From JAAYAO01 sp051133435 (GTDB lineage: Bacteria; Actinomycetota; Actinomycetes; Propionibacteriales; Propionibacteriaceae), in contig NZ_JBPGNY010000001.1 in the NCBI RefSeq assembly GCF_051133435.1, positions 930,001 to 994,000 of the forward strand: 64,000 nt of DNA, written 5' to 3'. The translations under genes were made by a program, and so were the position numbers. The notes beneath the pieces are model-generated. The model saw nothing but the letters and a program-made list of their open reading frames with translations. It searched no databases and had not been told where the DNA came from. Below, piece by piece: positions 9,864 to 18,338 of the stretch (its first letter is position 1; every line of letters starts with the position of its first letter).

Positions 9864-11267
9864 ATGAGCAACCGGCAGAAGCTGTACATCAACGGCGAAT
9901 GGGTCACCCCACACGGAACCGAAACCTTCGAGATCATCGATCCGCGCACCGCCACCGGTGTCGACACGATCGTGCTCGGCGACGAGCAGGACGTCGACGC
10001 CGCGGTGGCCGCGGCCCGAGCCGCCTTCGAGGGTGAGGAGTGGCCACTGGCCGAACGGGTGGCCACCTTGCGCAAGGTGGCCGAGCTGATCACCGAACGC
10101 ACCGAGGAATTCGCCGACCTGATCTCGCAGGAGATGGGCGCCCCGGAGGCCTTCAGCCGTGCCGTGCAGGTGCAGTTCCCGCTGCGGGTTCTCACCACCA
10201 CCGTCGACATCGCCGAGAAGTTCGACTTCGACCAGCCGCTCGGCCCGTCCACCCTGGCCCACGAGCCGGTGGGTGTGGTCGCGGCGATCACCCCGTGGAA
10301 CTTCCCCCTGCATCAGGTGGTTGCCAAGGTCGCCCCGGCCCTGGCGGCCGGCTGCCCGGTGGTGCTCAAGCCCGCCGAGCTGACCGCCCTGAGCGCGGTG
10401 ATGTTCGCCGAGGTGATGGACGAGGCCGGGGTGCCGGCCGGTTGGTTCAACCTGGTGCAGGGTCGCGGCCCGGTCGCCGGTGCGGCGCTGGCCAAGCACC
10501 CGGACGTCGACATGGTCACCTTCACCGGTTCGACCGCGGTCGGCCGCGAGATCGCCGCGCTGGCCGCGGCCACGATCAAGCGGGTCACCCTTGAGCTGGG
10601 CGGCAAGTCGCCCGCCCTGTTGCTGGACGACCTGGACGACGAGGGCTTCAAGGCCGCGGTGCTGCGGGCGCACGGCTTCTCGCTGTTCAACTGCGGGCAG
10701 ACCTGCGCCTCCTGGACCCGGCTGATCGTGCCCGAGGACCGTTACCAGCAGACCCTGGAGATTCTGCGCGAGTCGGCCGCCAACGTCGCCCCCACCCTCG
10801 GCCCACTGGTCTCGCAGACCCAGTGGAACCGGGTGCACGACAAGCTGAAGCTGGCTTTGGACGAGGGTGCCACCCTGGAGATCGGCGAGGTCGAGGACGC
10901 CCCCGGTGAGGGGTACTGGATGTCACCGAAGGTCTTCGGCCGGGTTGACCCGCAGGCCGAGATCGCCCAGCAGGAGACCTTCGGCCCGGTGCTGGTGGTG
11001 CAGACCTACACCGATCGGGACGAGGCGGTGCGGTTGGCGAACTCGACCATCTACGGCCTCAGCGCCGGCGTGTTCGGTGCCGACCAGGAGGAGGCCTTCC
11101 GGATCGCGCGCAAGATCCGTTCCGGCAGCGTGCACGTCAACGGGGTCAACACCAATCCGTTGGCGCCCTTCGGCGGTATGGGCCAGTCGGGCTACGGCCG
11201 CGAGTACGGCGAGCTGGGTCTGCGGGAGTTCCTGGAGATCAAGTCGATCCAACCGCCCGGCGAATGA
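9864..11267 (+). CDS. Aldehyde dehydrogenase (NAD(P)+)
   Basis: 467 aa from ATG 9864. The catalytic set is complete: N-x-x-x-(WNFPLH) region for the oxyanion Asn, the FTGSTAVGRE nucleotide loop, ELGGKSP with the general-base Glu, and the nucleophile Cys281 in NCGQTC. Length and closing GGMGQSGYGREYG are typical of the ALDH superfamily. It oxidises an aldehyde to an acid. It begins a plus-strand run with an HSL-type esterase (44 bases later) and a BVMO, so it may act on the aldehyde set free after Baeyer-Villiger ester cleavage and alcohol oxidation. Confidence 0.95.
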   Translation: MSNRQKLYINGEWVTPHGTETFEIIDPRTATGVDTIVLGDEQDVDAAVAAARAAFEGEEWPLAERVATLRKVAELITERTEEFADLISQEMGAPEAFSRAVQVQFPLRVLTTTVDIAEKFDFDQPLGPSTLAHEPVGVVAAITPWNFPLHQVVAKVAPALAAGCPVVLKPAELTALSAVMFAEVMDEAGVPAGWFNLVQGRGPVAGAALAKHPDVDMVTFTGSTAVGREIAALAAATIKRVTLELGGKSPALLLDDLDDEGFKAAVLRAHGFSLFNCGQTCASWTRLIVPEDRYQQTLEILRESAANVAPTLGPLVSQTQWNRVHDKLKLALDEGATLEIGEVEDAPGEGYWMSPKVFGRVDPQAEIAQQETFGPVLVVQTYTDRDEAVRLANSTIYGLSAGVFGADQEEAFRIARKIRSGSVHVNGVNTNPLAPFGGMGQSGYGREYGELGLREFLEIKSIQPPGE

Positions 11268-11310
11268 GCACCTCGTCCCACTGAACAGCCCACAGCACCC
11301 AGGAGTATCC

Positions 11311-12231
11311 GTGGCACTCGACCAAGCAACCCAGGCATTGCTTGCCCAACTGGCCCAGGCCGGGGGCAAGCCGATGCACGAATCGACCCCCGAGGAGGCC
11401 CGGCAGAAGATGGCCGGTCTGGCCCGGATCTCCCCGCCGGGGCCGGAGATGGCCCGGGTGGAGCGACACACCGTGGAGTCCTCGGGCCAATCGGTGATCG
11501 TGCTGGCGCCCGAGACTCCGCGCGGGGTCTTCCTGTGGTGGCACGGCGGTGGCTGGGTGATCGGTTCTCCGGACGAGCACGAAACCCTGGGCCGGCATCT
11601 GGCCGAGGCCACCGGCTGCACCGTGGTGCTGGCCGGCTACCGGCTGGCCCCGGAGAACCGGTTCCCGGCCGCCCTGGAGGATGCCCTGGACACCCTGGGC
11701 TGGGTGAATGCCCGACGTTCGGAGTTGGCCGGTGCCGATGACGCCCCGCTGTTCCTGGCCGGGGACTCCGCCGGCGGAAACCTGGCCGCGGTGGTGGCCC
11801 GGCACGCCCGCGAGTTCAATCTGCCGATCGCGGCCCAGGTACTGGTCTACCCGGTGGTCGACCACGATTTCGAGAACGCCTCCTATACCGACCCGGCGAA
11901 CCAGTTGGCCTTCAACATCGACACCATGAAGTGGTTCTGGGATTGCTATGCCGACCCGGCCGACCGCGACCACCCCGATGTCTCCCCCGCCCGGGCCGAT
12001 GACCTCACCGACCTGCCGCCGGCGGTGATTCTGACCGCCGAGCACGACCTGCTGCGCGACGAGGGCGAGGCCTATGCCGAGGCCCTGCGCGGGGCCGGGG
12101 TACCGGTGGAACATCGTCGCTTCGACGGGCAGATGCACGGCTTCTTCCAGATGACCGGGGTGCTGCCGTCCAGTGCCGAGGCGATCGAGTGGGTCGGACA
12201 GCAGGTCCGCACGATTCTGGACGGCCGCTGA
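11311..12231 (+). CDS. Alpha/beta hydrolase, HSL (hormone-sensitive lipase) family esterase
   Basis: 306 aa from GTG 11311, chosen because AGGAG (11301-11305) sits 5 bases upstream and homology begins here; the open frame extends further upstream only as a shadow of the aldehyde dehydrogenase. HGGG oxyanion motif starts at His78 (WWHGGGWVIGS); catalytic triad Ser153 in GDSAGG, Asp246 in AEHDLLRDEG and His276 in MHGFF. It would hydrolyse a carboxylic ester or lactone. It is directly followed, 1 base after its stop, by a Baeyer-Villiger monooxygenase, so its natural substrate is probably the ester or lactone which that enzyme makes. Confidence 0.93.
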   Translation: MALDQATQALLAQLAQAGGKPMHESTPEEARQKMAGLARISPPGPEMARVERHTVESSGQSVIVLAPETPRGVFLWWHGGGWVIGSPDEHETLGRHLAEATGCTVVLAGYRLAPENRFPAALEDALDTLGWVNARRSELAGADDAPLFLAGDSAGGNLAAVVARHAREFNLPIAAQVLVYPVVDHDFENASYTDPANQLAFNIDTMKWFWDCYADPADRDHPDVSPARADDLTDLPPAVILTAEHDLLRDEGEAYAEALRGAGVPVEHRRFDGQMHGFFQMTGVLPSSAEAIEWVGQQVRTILDGR

Positions 12232-12232
12232 G

Positions 12233-13831
12233 ATGGGTACGTCACATGAGGTGGACGTGGTGGTCGTCGGGGCCGGCTTCAGCGGTCTCTATGCGGTGCA
12301 CCTGCTGCGCAAGCAGGGCCTGAGCATTCAGGGCTTCGAGGCCGGGGACGACGTCGGCGGTACCTGGTACTGGAACCGCTACCCCGGAGCCCGCTGCGAT
12401 ATCGAGTCGATCTACTACTGCTACTCCTGGGACGAGGAACTCGCCCGGGAATGGCAGTGGTCGGAACGCTATGCCGCCCAGCCCGAGATCCTGGCCTACG
12501 CCAACCGGGTGGCCGACAAGCACGACCTGCGCTCGTCCTTCATCTTCAACACCAGGGTCGAGGCCGCCGAATGGGACGACGAGGCTCGCCGCTGGACGGT
12601 GCGCACCTCCGACGGTGAGACCTGGTCGGCCCGATTCGTGGTGCTGGGCGTGGGCGCCCTGTCGGCGGCGAACATCCCCGACATGCCGGGGCTGGCCAAC
12701 TACACCGGCGCGATTTACCACACCGGACAGTGGCCCCACGAGGGTGTCGATTTCAGCGGCCTGAAGGTGGGGGTGATCGGCACCGGCTCGTCCGGCATTC
12801 AGGTCATTCCGAAGATCGCCGAACAAGCTGCGTCGATGACGGTCTTCCAGCGCACCGCGAACTTCACGATGCCGGCCCACAACACCCCCGCCGACCCCGA
12901 GCAGCATGCCGAGGTGGTCGAGGATTGGGCCGGGGTGCGGCAGCGGATGCGCCAGTCCTCCTACGGGCTGGACGTGGAACCGCCCACCCAGTCACTGCTG
13001 GAGGTGCCGGTCGAGGAGGCCCGGGCCACCTTCGACGAGAAGTGGCAGGAGGGCACGCTGACCTCGATCCTGCAGGCCTACAACGACATCGTGCGCAATC
13101 CCGAGTCGAACCAGATCGCCGCCGATTACGTCCGCGACAAGATCCGCGAGATCGTGCACGACCCGCAGGTGGCCGAGGACCTGGTTCCCAGTGGGTACCA
13201 CTTCGGCACCAAGCGACCCTGCCTGGACACGAACTACTTCGACACCTTCAACCGCGAGAACGTCGAGTTGGTGAACGTGCGCCGCGACCCGATCGTCGAG
13301 GTGACCGCCACCGGCATCCGCACCGAGGAAACCGAGCGGGAGTTCGACGCGATCGTGTTCGCCACCGGTTTCGACGCGATGACCGGCCCGGTGCTGTCGA
13401 TCGACATCCACGGTCGGGAGACCACGATGGCCGAGAAGTGGGCCGACGGCCCGGTCGGTTACCTGGGCCTGCAGTCGGCCGGCTTCCCGAACCTGTTCAC
13501 CGTCACCGGCCCGGGCAGCCCCTCGGTGCTGTCGAATGTGGTGGTCTCGATCGAACAGCATGTGGAGTTCATCGCCGACCTGCTGGCTCACCTGCGCGAG
13601 CAGGGTGCCGAGGTCGTCGAGGCAACCCCCGAGGCCGAGACCGAGTGGAGTGACCACGTTCAGCAGGTGGCCGGGTACACCCTGTACCCGCAGACCGATT
13701 CCTGGCTGATGGGGGCCAACATTCCGGGCAAGCCCCGGGTCTTCCTGCCCTACATCGGTGGGGTCGGCAACTTCCGCGCCAAGTGTGACGCGGTCGCCGC
13801 CAACGGCTACGAGGGTTTCCGAATCAGCTGA
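12233..13831 (+). CDS. Flavin-dependent Baeyer-Villiger monooxygenase (type I)
   Basis: 532 aa from ATG 12233. FAD-binding GAGFSG at 13-18; the BVMO fingerprint F/Y-x-G-x-x-x-H-x-x-x-W-P at 157-168 (YTGAIYHTGQWP, with Tyr for the first Phe); NADPH-binding GTGSSG at about 183; and the ATGFDAMTGP segment near the C-terminal third typical of cyclohexanone/phenylacetone monooxygenases. It inserts one oxygen of O2 beside a ketone to form an ester or lactone, using NADPH. The gene is coupled to the esterase upstream. A paralogue lies at 38902-40521 and shares the same fingerprint and overall length. Confidence 0.93.
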   Translation: MGTSHEVDVVVVGAGFSGLYAVHLLRKQGLSIQGFEAGDDVGGTWYWNRYPGARCDIESIYYCYSWDEELAREWQWSERYAAQPEILAYANRVADKHDLRSSFIFNTRVEAAEWDDEARRWTVRTSDGETWSARFVVLGVGALSAANIPDMPGLANYTGAIYHTGQWPHEGVDFSGLKVGVIGTGSSGIQVIPKIAEQAASMTVFQRTANFTMPAHNTPADPEQHAEVVEDWAGVRQRMRQSSYGLDVEPPTQSLLEVPVEEARATFDEKWQEGTLTSILQAYNDIVRNPESNQIAADYVRDKIREIVHDPQVAEDLVPSGYHFGTKRPCLDTNYFDTFNRENVELVNVRRDPIVEVTATGIRTEETEREFDAIVFATGFDAMTGPVLSIDIHGRETTMAEKWADGPVGYLGLQSAGFPNLFTVTGPGSPSVLSNVVVSIEQHVEFIADLLAHLREQGAEVVEATPEAETEWSDHVQQVAGYTLYPQTDSWLMGANIPGKPRVFLPYIGGVGNFRAKCDAVAANGYEGFRIS

Positions 13832-13844
13832 GCAAGCGCCGTGG

Positions 13845-13895
13845 TCCGGCCGTTCAGGCCGGATTCGGCTCGGCCGTTCAGGCGGCCGGATTCGG
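13845..13895. terminator. Hairpin plus short tandem duplication between convergent genes
   Basis: TCCGGCC (13845-13851), loop GTTCA, GGCCGGA (13857-13863) form a perfect 7-bp stem between the BVMO stop (13831) and the amidohydrolase stop (13878), a plausible bidirectional terminator. In addition CGGCCGTTCAGGC occurs twice (13847-13859 and 13871-13883), each followed by a CGGATTCGG, so the 3' end of the amidohydrolase, including its TGA, has been duplicated in tandem. Confidence 0.5.
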
Positions 13896-15602
13896 TTTCG
13901 CGCCGCGCACCAACCGTCCCGGCAGGGCCCCGGTCGGTTCCCCGTCCCGGTAGGTCTCCTGCCCGGCGACGATGGTGTGTCGGTATCCGTCGGCCCGCTG
14001 CAGCAGGCGGCGGCCACCGGCCGGCAGGTCGTGGTGCACCTCGGGACGGTGCAGGTGCATCCCGTCGAGGTCGATCACGTTCACGTCGGCCCGGTAGCCG
14101 GGCTTCAGCAGACCCCGGTCGAACAGCCCGACCGCCTCGGCGGTACGGCGGGCCTGGGCGCGCACGATGTACTCCAACGGCAGGCGGCCGCGTTCCCGGT
14201 CGCGCACCCAGTGCTGCAACAGGGTGGTCGGGAAGGACCCGTCGCAGATCGTCCCGACATGGGCACCGCCGTCGGACAGTCCCGGAATGATCGCGGGGTG
14301 TTCCAGCAGTTCCTTCAGCCCGTCCAGGGAGCCGTCCACGTAGTTGGCGAAGGTCAGGTACAACATGCCGTGGCCCTCATCGGCGAGCATGATGTCGTAG
14401 GCGAGTTCCTCGGGGGTGACGCCGAGGGCCGCGGCCCGGGCGATGATGTTCTCGCTCGGGTCGGGTTCGTAGTTCGGCGGATCGGCCAGTTCGAACATCT
14501 CGTTGAACATGTTCAGGAACCGGGCCCCGAGCACCGGCACGTCGGTGACCACACCGTCGGCCAGGATCGCCTCGCGCACCTCACGGGTGCGCATCGCCGC
14601 GACCCGTTCGGGCAACGGCAGGTCGGCGATCTTGAGGTAGCTCGGGTTGTGCCGGAACGGATTCAGGGTGAGTTCGTGGCCCAGGATCAGGCCGATCCCG
14701 CGTGCCGACACCTGTCCCTGCACGTCGTGGCCGGCGGCCCGCAGCCGGTCGAAGCCGGCCATGATCTCGTGGTGCCGATCGGGCCGGTTCACCGAGTGCA
14801 CCACCGACACCGACATCGGACGCCGCGAGGCCCCGGTCATCGCCGCCATCAGGTCCATGTCGACGTCGACATCGTCGAAGTCGGTGACCATCTGCAGGAC
14901 GCCGGTGCCGGTCTCGCCGATCGCCTCCGCGATCGCGACCAGTTCGTCACGTCCGGCGCCGTAGGAGGTGATCAGTTCACCGTTGATCGACTTGTGGTTC
15001 AGGGTGCGTGAGGTGGTGAAACCCAAAGCCCCGGCCCGGATCGCCTCGGCGGTGATCTCGGCCATCTCGGCGATTTCGGCGGCGGTGGCCTGTTCGTGGG
15101 CCAGGGCCCGGTCGCCCATCGCCCGCACCCGTACCGCGGCATGCGGCACCTGGGTGGCGAAGTCGAGATCGCGGGCCTTCCCGTCCAGCGAATCGAGGTA
15201 CTCGCCGAAGGTCTCCCAGTTCCACGGCAGGCCCTCGCTGAGCGCGATCCCGGGGATGTCCTCGACCCCCTCCATCAGCTCGATCAGCCGATCCCGGTCG
15301 TGCGGCAGGGCGGGCGCGAACCCGACCCCGCAGTTGCCCATCACCACGGTGGTCACGCCGTGCCAGGACGAGGGCTGGAGTCGTTCGTCCCAGGTCACCT
15401 GACCGTCGTAGTGGGTGTGGATATCGACGAACCCGGGGGCCACGATCGCCCCGTCGGCGTCGATCTCGCGGGCGGCGGTACCGGAGACCGCACCCACTTC
15501 AGCGATCAGCCCGTCGCGGATCGCGACGTCGGCGGTGAACGGTGCACCGCCGCTGCCGTCCACCACGGTGCCGGCGCGGATGATCAGGTCATATTCGCTC
15601 AT
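13878..15602 (-). CDS. N-acyl-D-amino-acid deacylase-like amidohydrolase
   Basis: 574 aa. Amidohydrolase family 3 composition: an N-terminal small beta domain (IRAGTVVDGSGG, then APGFVDIHTHYDGQ at about 55-68 with the H-T-H metal motif), a TIM barrel with GNCGVGFAP, which carries the cysteine that bridges or binds metal in D-aminoacylases, and SDGGAHVGTICDGSF near the end with the catalytic Asp. The closing part returns to the small domain (RADVNVIDLDG). Relatives hydrolyse N-acyl-D-amino acids, but many actinobacterial members sit in lipid-catabolism clusters with unknown amide or cyclic substrates. It is the last gene of the MaoC/thiolase/DUF35 run, 29 bases after the DUF35 gene. Confidence 0.85.
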   Translation of the reverse strand: MSEYDLIIRAGTVVDGSGGAPFTADVAIRDGLIAEVGAVSGTAAREIDADGAIVAPGFVDIHTHYDGQVTWDERLQPSSWHGVTTVVMGNCGVGFAPALPHDRDRLIELMEGVEDIPGIALSEGLPWNWETFGEYLDSLDGKARDLDFATQVPHAAVRVRAMGDRALAHEQATAAEIAEMAEITAEAIRAGALGFTTSRTLNHKSINGELITSYGAGRDELVAIAEAIGETGTGVLQMVTDFDDVDVDMDLMAAMTGASRRPMSVSVVHSVNRPDRHHEIMAGFDRLRAAGHDVQGQVSARGIGLILGHELTLNPFRHNPSYLKIADLPLPERVAAMRTREVREAILADGVVTDVPVLGARFLNMFNEMFELADPPNYEPDPSENIIARAAALGVTPEELAYDIMLADEGHGMLYLTFANYVDGSLDGLKELLEHPAIIPGLSDGGAHVGTICDGSFPTTLLQHWVRDRERGRLPLEYIVRAQARRTAEAVGLFDRGLLKPGYRADVNVIDLDGMHLHRPEVHHDLPAGGRRLLQRADGYRHTIVAGQETYRDGEPTGALPGRLVRGAKPNPAA

Positions 15603-15631
15603 CGGGATTACCTCAGTTCGATTGGTTCAGC

Positions 15632-16042
15632 TCAGCTCGCCGGGCGATAGCGCAGCAGGGTGACGTCCCCCTCGGGGCAGAACACGGGTTCCACGCGCAT
15701 CCCGATCCGGATATCGGCCGGGTCGACGTCGACCAGTTCGGTGCTGAAGCGCGGACCCTCGTCCCATTCGACGACCGCCAACAGTTGCGGCACCGACTCG
15801 GCCCAGGGTGGGGCGACCGGACGTTCGGCCACGGTGAAGGTGTAGAGGGTTCCGGCGCCGCTGATCTCACGCCATTCCAGGTCGTCGGCCAGGGTGCCCG
15901 GCGCCAGGGTGCGCGGGTAGAACACCCATTGCTCGGACGACGGGGAGTACTGGATCCGGATCTTGTGTTCGGCCAGCCCGTCCCAGAACGGTTGCGAGAC
16001 CGGGGTCGGTTCGGGCAGCGGCTTGGCCGGTGTTTCGGACAT
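15632..16042 (-). CDS. DUF35 (OB-fold, acyl-CoA-associated) protein lacking zinc-ribbon cysteines
   Basis: 136 aa. The C-terminal OB-fold is recognisable (GAGTLYTFTVAERPV, then PQLLAVVEWDEGPRF). In the family a rubredoxin-like zinc ribbon C-x-x-C...P-x-x-x-C precedes it; here the equivalent stretch reads IQYSPSSEQWVFYPRTLAP, so the cysteines are replaced by Ser/Pro/Leu and no zinc site remains. DUF35 proteins partner SCP2-thiolase-fold enzymes: in steroid side-chain degradation the DUF35 domain of ChsH2 binds and activates the aldolase Ltp2. It lies one base from the thiolase-fold gene upstream, which supports the same partnership. Confidence 0.85.
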   Translation of the reverse strand: MSETPAKPLPEPTPVSQPFWDGLAEHKIRIQYSPSSEQWVFYPRTLAPGTLADDLEWREISGAGTLYTFTVAERPVAPPWAESVPQLLAVVEWDEGPRFSTELVDVDPADIRIGMRVEPVFCPEGDVTLLRYRPAS

Positions 16043-16043
16043 C

Positions 16044-17246
16044 TCAGTCCCCCCTCAGGATCAGGGCGACCTGTTCGCTCATGATGCCGCCGTTGCCGGT
16101 GACGAAACCGGTGTCGCACTTGGGCACCTGGGCCTGATCGGCCCGGCGCATGATCTGACGGGCGGCGTCCACGACGTGGTGCATGCCGCCGGCCATCCCC
16201 GCCTGCCCGAAGGACAGTTGCCCCCCGGCGGTGTTCAGCGGGAAGTCGCCGCGGTGGGTCAGGTCGTGTTCCAGCACCCACTGCATGCCCTCGCCCTTGG
16301 GGGCGAAGCCGGCGTCCTCCAGGGTCATCAGCACCGTGATCGTGTAGCAGTCGTAGATCGAGGCGATGTCGATGTCGTCGCGGGTCACCCCGCTCATCTC
16401 GAAGGCCTTGTCGGCGGCACGCTTGATCGGGGTCTGCAACAGGTGCTCGGCATAGGTCGGGGTCTTGAAGGCGATGTGCTCACCCAGACCGGTGACCCAC
16501 ACCGGGCGATGTTTCGACCTACGGGTCCATTCGACCCCGCCGACCAACACCGCGGCCCCGCCCTGTACCCGCATCACCACGTCCAGCATCCGGATCGGGT
16601 CGGCGATCATCGGCGAGGCCAGCACGTCGTCGACGGTGATCGGCTTGCCGTGGAAGATCGCGCCGGGGTGGGCGCAGGCGTTGGTGCGCTGGTCGACCGC
16701 GATCTTCGCCGTGGCCCGCGGGTCGTAGCCGTACTCGTGGGCGTAGCGTTGCGCGATCTGGGCGTAGGGCCCGTTCTGACCGAGGTTGCCGTAAGGGATC
16801 TCGAACTCGGCCTGCGGGGAGCCGAACTTGTCACTGGACGCCCCGACCCAGCTCGGTGGCTTCGGTGGGGTGCGTTGTGAGGTGGGCAGGATCATCGAAC
16901 CGGGTACCACCACCAGCACCAGATCGCACAGCCCCAGTTCGACCGCGGCCGCGGCCCGCCAGACCATCCCGGCGGCGGTGGCCCCACCCAGGTCGACCCG
17001 TTCGCCGTAGTCCACGGCGATACCGAGGTATTCGGCCAGAGTGGCCGGGGCGAACATGTCCGATTCGGCGACCCCGTGGGTGACCAGACCGTTGACCGCC
17101 GAGGCCGGCACGCCGGCATCGTCGAGCACCATCTTGGACAGGTGCGCCCACTGGTCGAGGGTGAACTGCGGCGGACGGGTCTGCTTGCGTTCGGCGGGGA
17201 GCTCCGCGATGCCCAGGATCGCGGCCCGTCCGCGCAGGCCGGCCAT
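16044..17246 (-). CDS. SCP2-thiolase-fold protein, Ltp2-like candidate acyl-CoA aldolase
   Basis: 400 aa from ATG 17246, overlapping the MaoC stop by one base (TGATG). The thiolase fold is plain (AAILGIAELP start; VDLGGATAAGMVWRAAAA at the nucleophile helix; NTAGGQLSFGQAG; closing TGNGGIMSEQVALIL). The two catalytic cysteines of true thiolases are missing: the nucleophile helix holds no Cys at the usual site, and the C-terminal C-G-G is N-G-G. The YDCYTITV segment recalls Ltp2, the retro-aldolase that ends sterol side-chain removal with a DUF35 partner. So cleavage of a tertiary or secondary beta-hydroxyacyl-CoA is more likely than thiolysis. The neighbouring MaoC and DUF35 genes fit this. 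Confidence 0.83.
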   Translation of the reverse strand: MAGLRGRAAILGIAELPAERKQTRPPQFTLDQWAHLSKMVLDDAGVPASAVNGLVTHGVAESDMFAPATLAEYLGIAVDYGERVDLGGATAAGMVWRAAAAVELGLCDLVLVVVPGSMILPTSQRTPPKPPSWVGASSDKFGSPQAEFEIPYGNLGQNGPYAQIAQRYAHEYGYDPRATAKIAVDQRTNACAHPGAIFHGKPITVDDVLASPMIADPIRMLDVVMRVQGGAAVLVGGVEWTRRSKHRPVWVTGLGEHIAFKTPTYAEHLLQTPIKRAADKAFEMSGVTRDDIDIASIYDCYTITVLMTLEDAGFAPKGEGMQWVLEHDLTHRGDFPLNTAGGQLSFGQAGMAGGMHHVVDAARQIMRRADQAQVPKCDTGFVTGNGGIMSEQVALILRGD

Positions 17247-17674
17247 CAGGCGTCCCGCCTCGGCAACCGGACGGTGGCACTGCCCGGCATCAGCAGGGCC
17301 TCGCCGCGGCGTCCGGCCAAATCGAGGCGTACCTCGCCGGTGCTGTCGTCGATCTCGGTGACGGTGCCGCCGAAGGTGAGTTCCTCACCCGGGTGGGCGA
17401 CCGCCCGGTTCTGGGTGCCGAACTTCACCAGCCGACCCTCGGGTCCGATCCAGTCGGTGACCGCCCGGCTGAGCAGCCCGGCCTGCAGGGGCCCCTGCAC
17501 CAGCACCTCGGGGTAGCCCTCGTCGGCGGCCCAGCTCTTGTCGTAGTGGATGCGGTGGGCGTTGTAGGTGGCCGCACTGAACAGGAACAGTTGGGTCTGG
17601 TCGCAGGTCACCACGAGCGGGGTGATCTCGTCGCCGACCGAGACGTCCTCGAAGTACAACTGGGTCATCTCCAC
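17246..17674 (-). CDS. MaoC-family hydratase/dehydratase (C-terminal hot-dog type)
   Basis: 142 aa. A single hot-dog fold: YFEDVSVGDEI at the start, then AATYNAHRIHYDKSWA, where the N-x-x-x-x-H/D part corresponds to the hydratase catalytic Asn/Asp-His region, and VLVQGPLQAGLLSRAV on the central helix. It closes with FGGTVTEIDD strands. Such half-size proteins pair with a second MaoC-like chain to make an enoyl-CoA hydratase (ChsH1/ChsH2 in mycobacteria). The upstream gene, 3 bases away, encodes the likely partner. Confidence 0.85.
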   Translation of the reverse strand: MEMTQLYFEDVSVGDEITPLVVTCDQTQLFLFSAATYNAHRIHYDKSWAADEGYPEVLVQGPLQAGLLSRAVTDWIGPEGRLVKFGTQNRAVAHPGEELTFGGTVTEIDDSTGEVRLDLAGRRGEALLMPGSATVRLPRRDA

Positions 17675-17677
17675 TCC

Positions 17678-18172
17678 TCAGGGCCGGGCGATCATCGACG
17701 TGTCGGCGGTGGCCAGCAGTTCCCCGTCCTGGTTGACGTAGGTGGCCCGCCAGGTGACCAGCACGAAGGGGCCGGAGCGGCCCTGCTTCTGCACGATCGA
17801 TTGCACGGTGCGTTCGCTGGTGATTTCGTCGCCGTGGTACGCGGGACGATGGAACTCCCAGGACTCGCCGCCGGCCATCCGCTTCGGGGCGTCCGGGAAC
17901 TGCAGGTTGCCCGACGCCGCCCCCGACGAGCCGTCGGCGCGCAGGTCTTCCAACCTGGTCACGCCCAAGATCGCGTACTGCAGGTACAGCGGTGGGGCGC
18001 AGTCCTCGCGCAGGCCGGCCGCACGGGCGGCCTCGGCATCGAAGTAGATCGGGTTGGTCTCCCCCACCGACACCGCCCAGCGTTGCCAGTCGCGTCGACG
18101 CACCTCACCGGTGGTGCGGGAGACCACTTCGCCGACCGTGGCCAGCGCTTCTTCGGGAATCAACGACTCCAT
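17678..18172 (-). CDS. MaoC-like N-terminal (FAS1-dehydratase-type) hot-dog protein
   Basis: 164 aa. It has the features of the MaoC N-terminal domain group: V-x-x-x-D-W-Q-R-W-A-V-S-V-G-E-T-N-P-I-Y-F-D at about 28-45, an AGGESWEFHRPAYHGDEI strand pair and VTWRATYVNQDGELLATAD at the end. This half normally lacks the catalytic pair and instead shapes the acyl-CoA tunnel of a heteromeric hydratase. It is the first gene of a five-gene minus-strand run (this gene, MaoC, thiolase-fold, DUF35, amidohydrolase) with gaps of -1 to 29 bases. The 166 bases upstream hold no gene and no clear promoter. Confidence 0.82.
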   Translation of the reverse strand: MESLIPEEALATVGEVVSRTTGEVRRRDWQRWAVSVGETNPIYFDAEAARAAGLREDCAPPLYLQYAILGVTRLEDLRADGSSGAASGNLQFPDAPKRMAGGESWEFHRPAYHGDEITSERTVQSIVQKQGRSGPFVLVTWRATYVNQDGELLATADTSMIARP

Positions 18173-18338
18173 CGTTGCCTTTCACCTCGTCACTGACCTC
18201 GACAGTAGCGAGCAAGCCATTTCCGCCCCAGCGTCGAACCCGGTGATCGGTAGTTACCCGCTGGTTGGTGGTGTCCGCTGGTCAGCAGTGCCCAGGTGGT
18301 GGGCAGGGGTGCTTGGCAGTCCCGGTGGTCGGTGCGGC

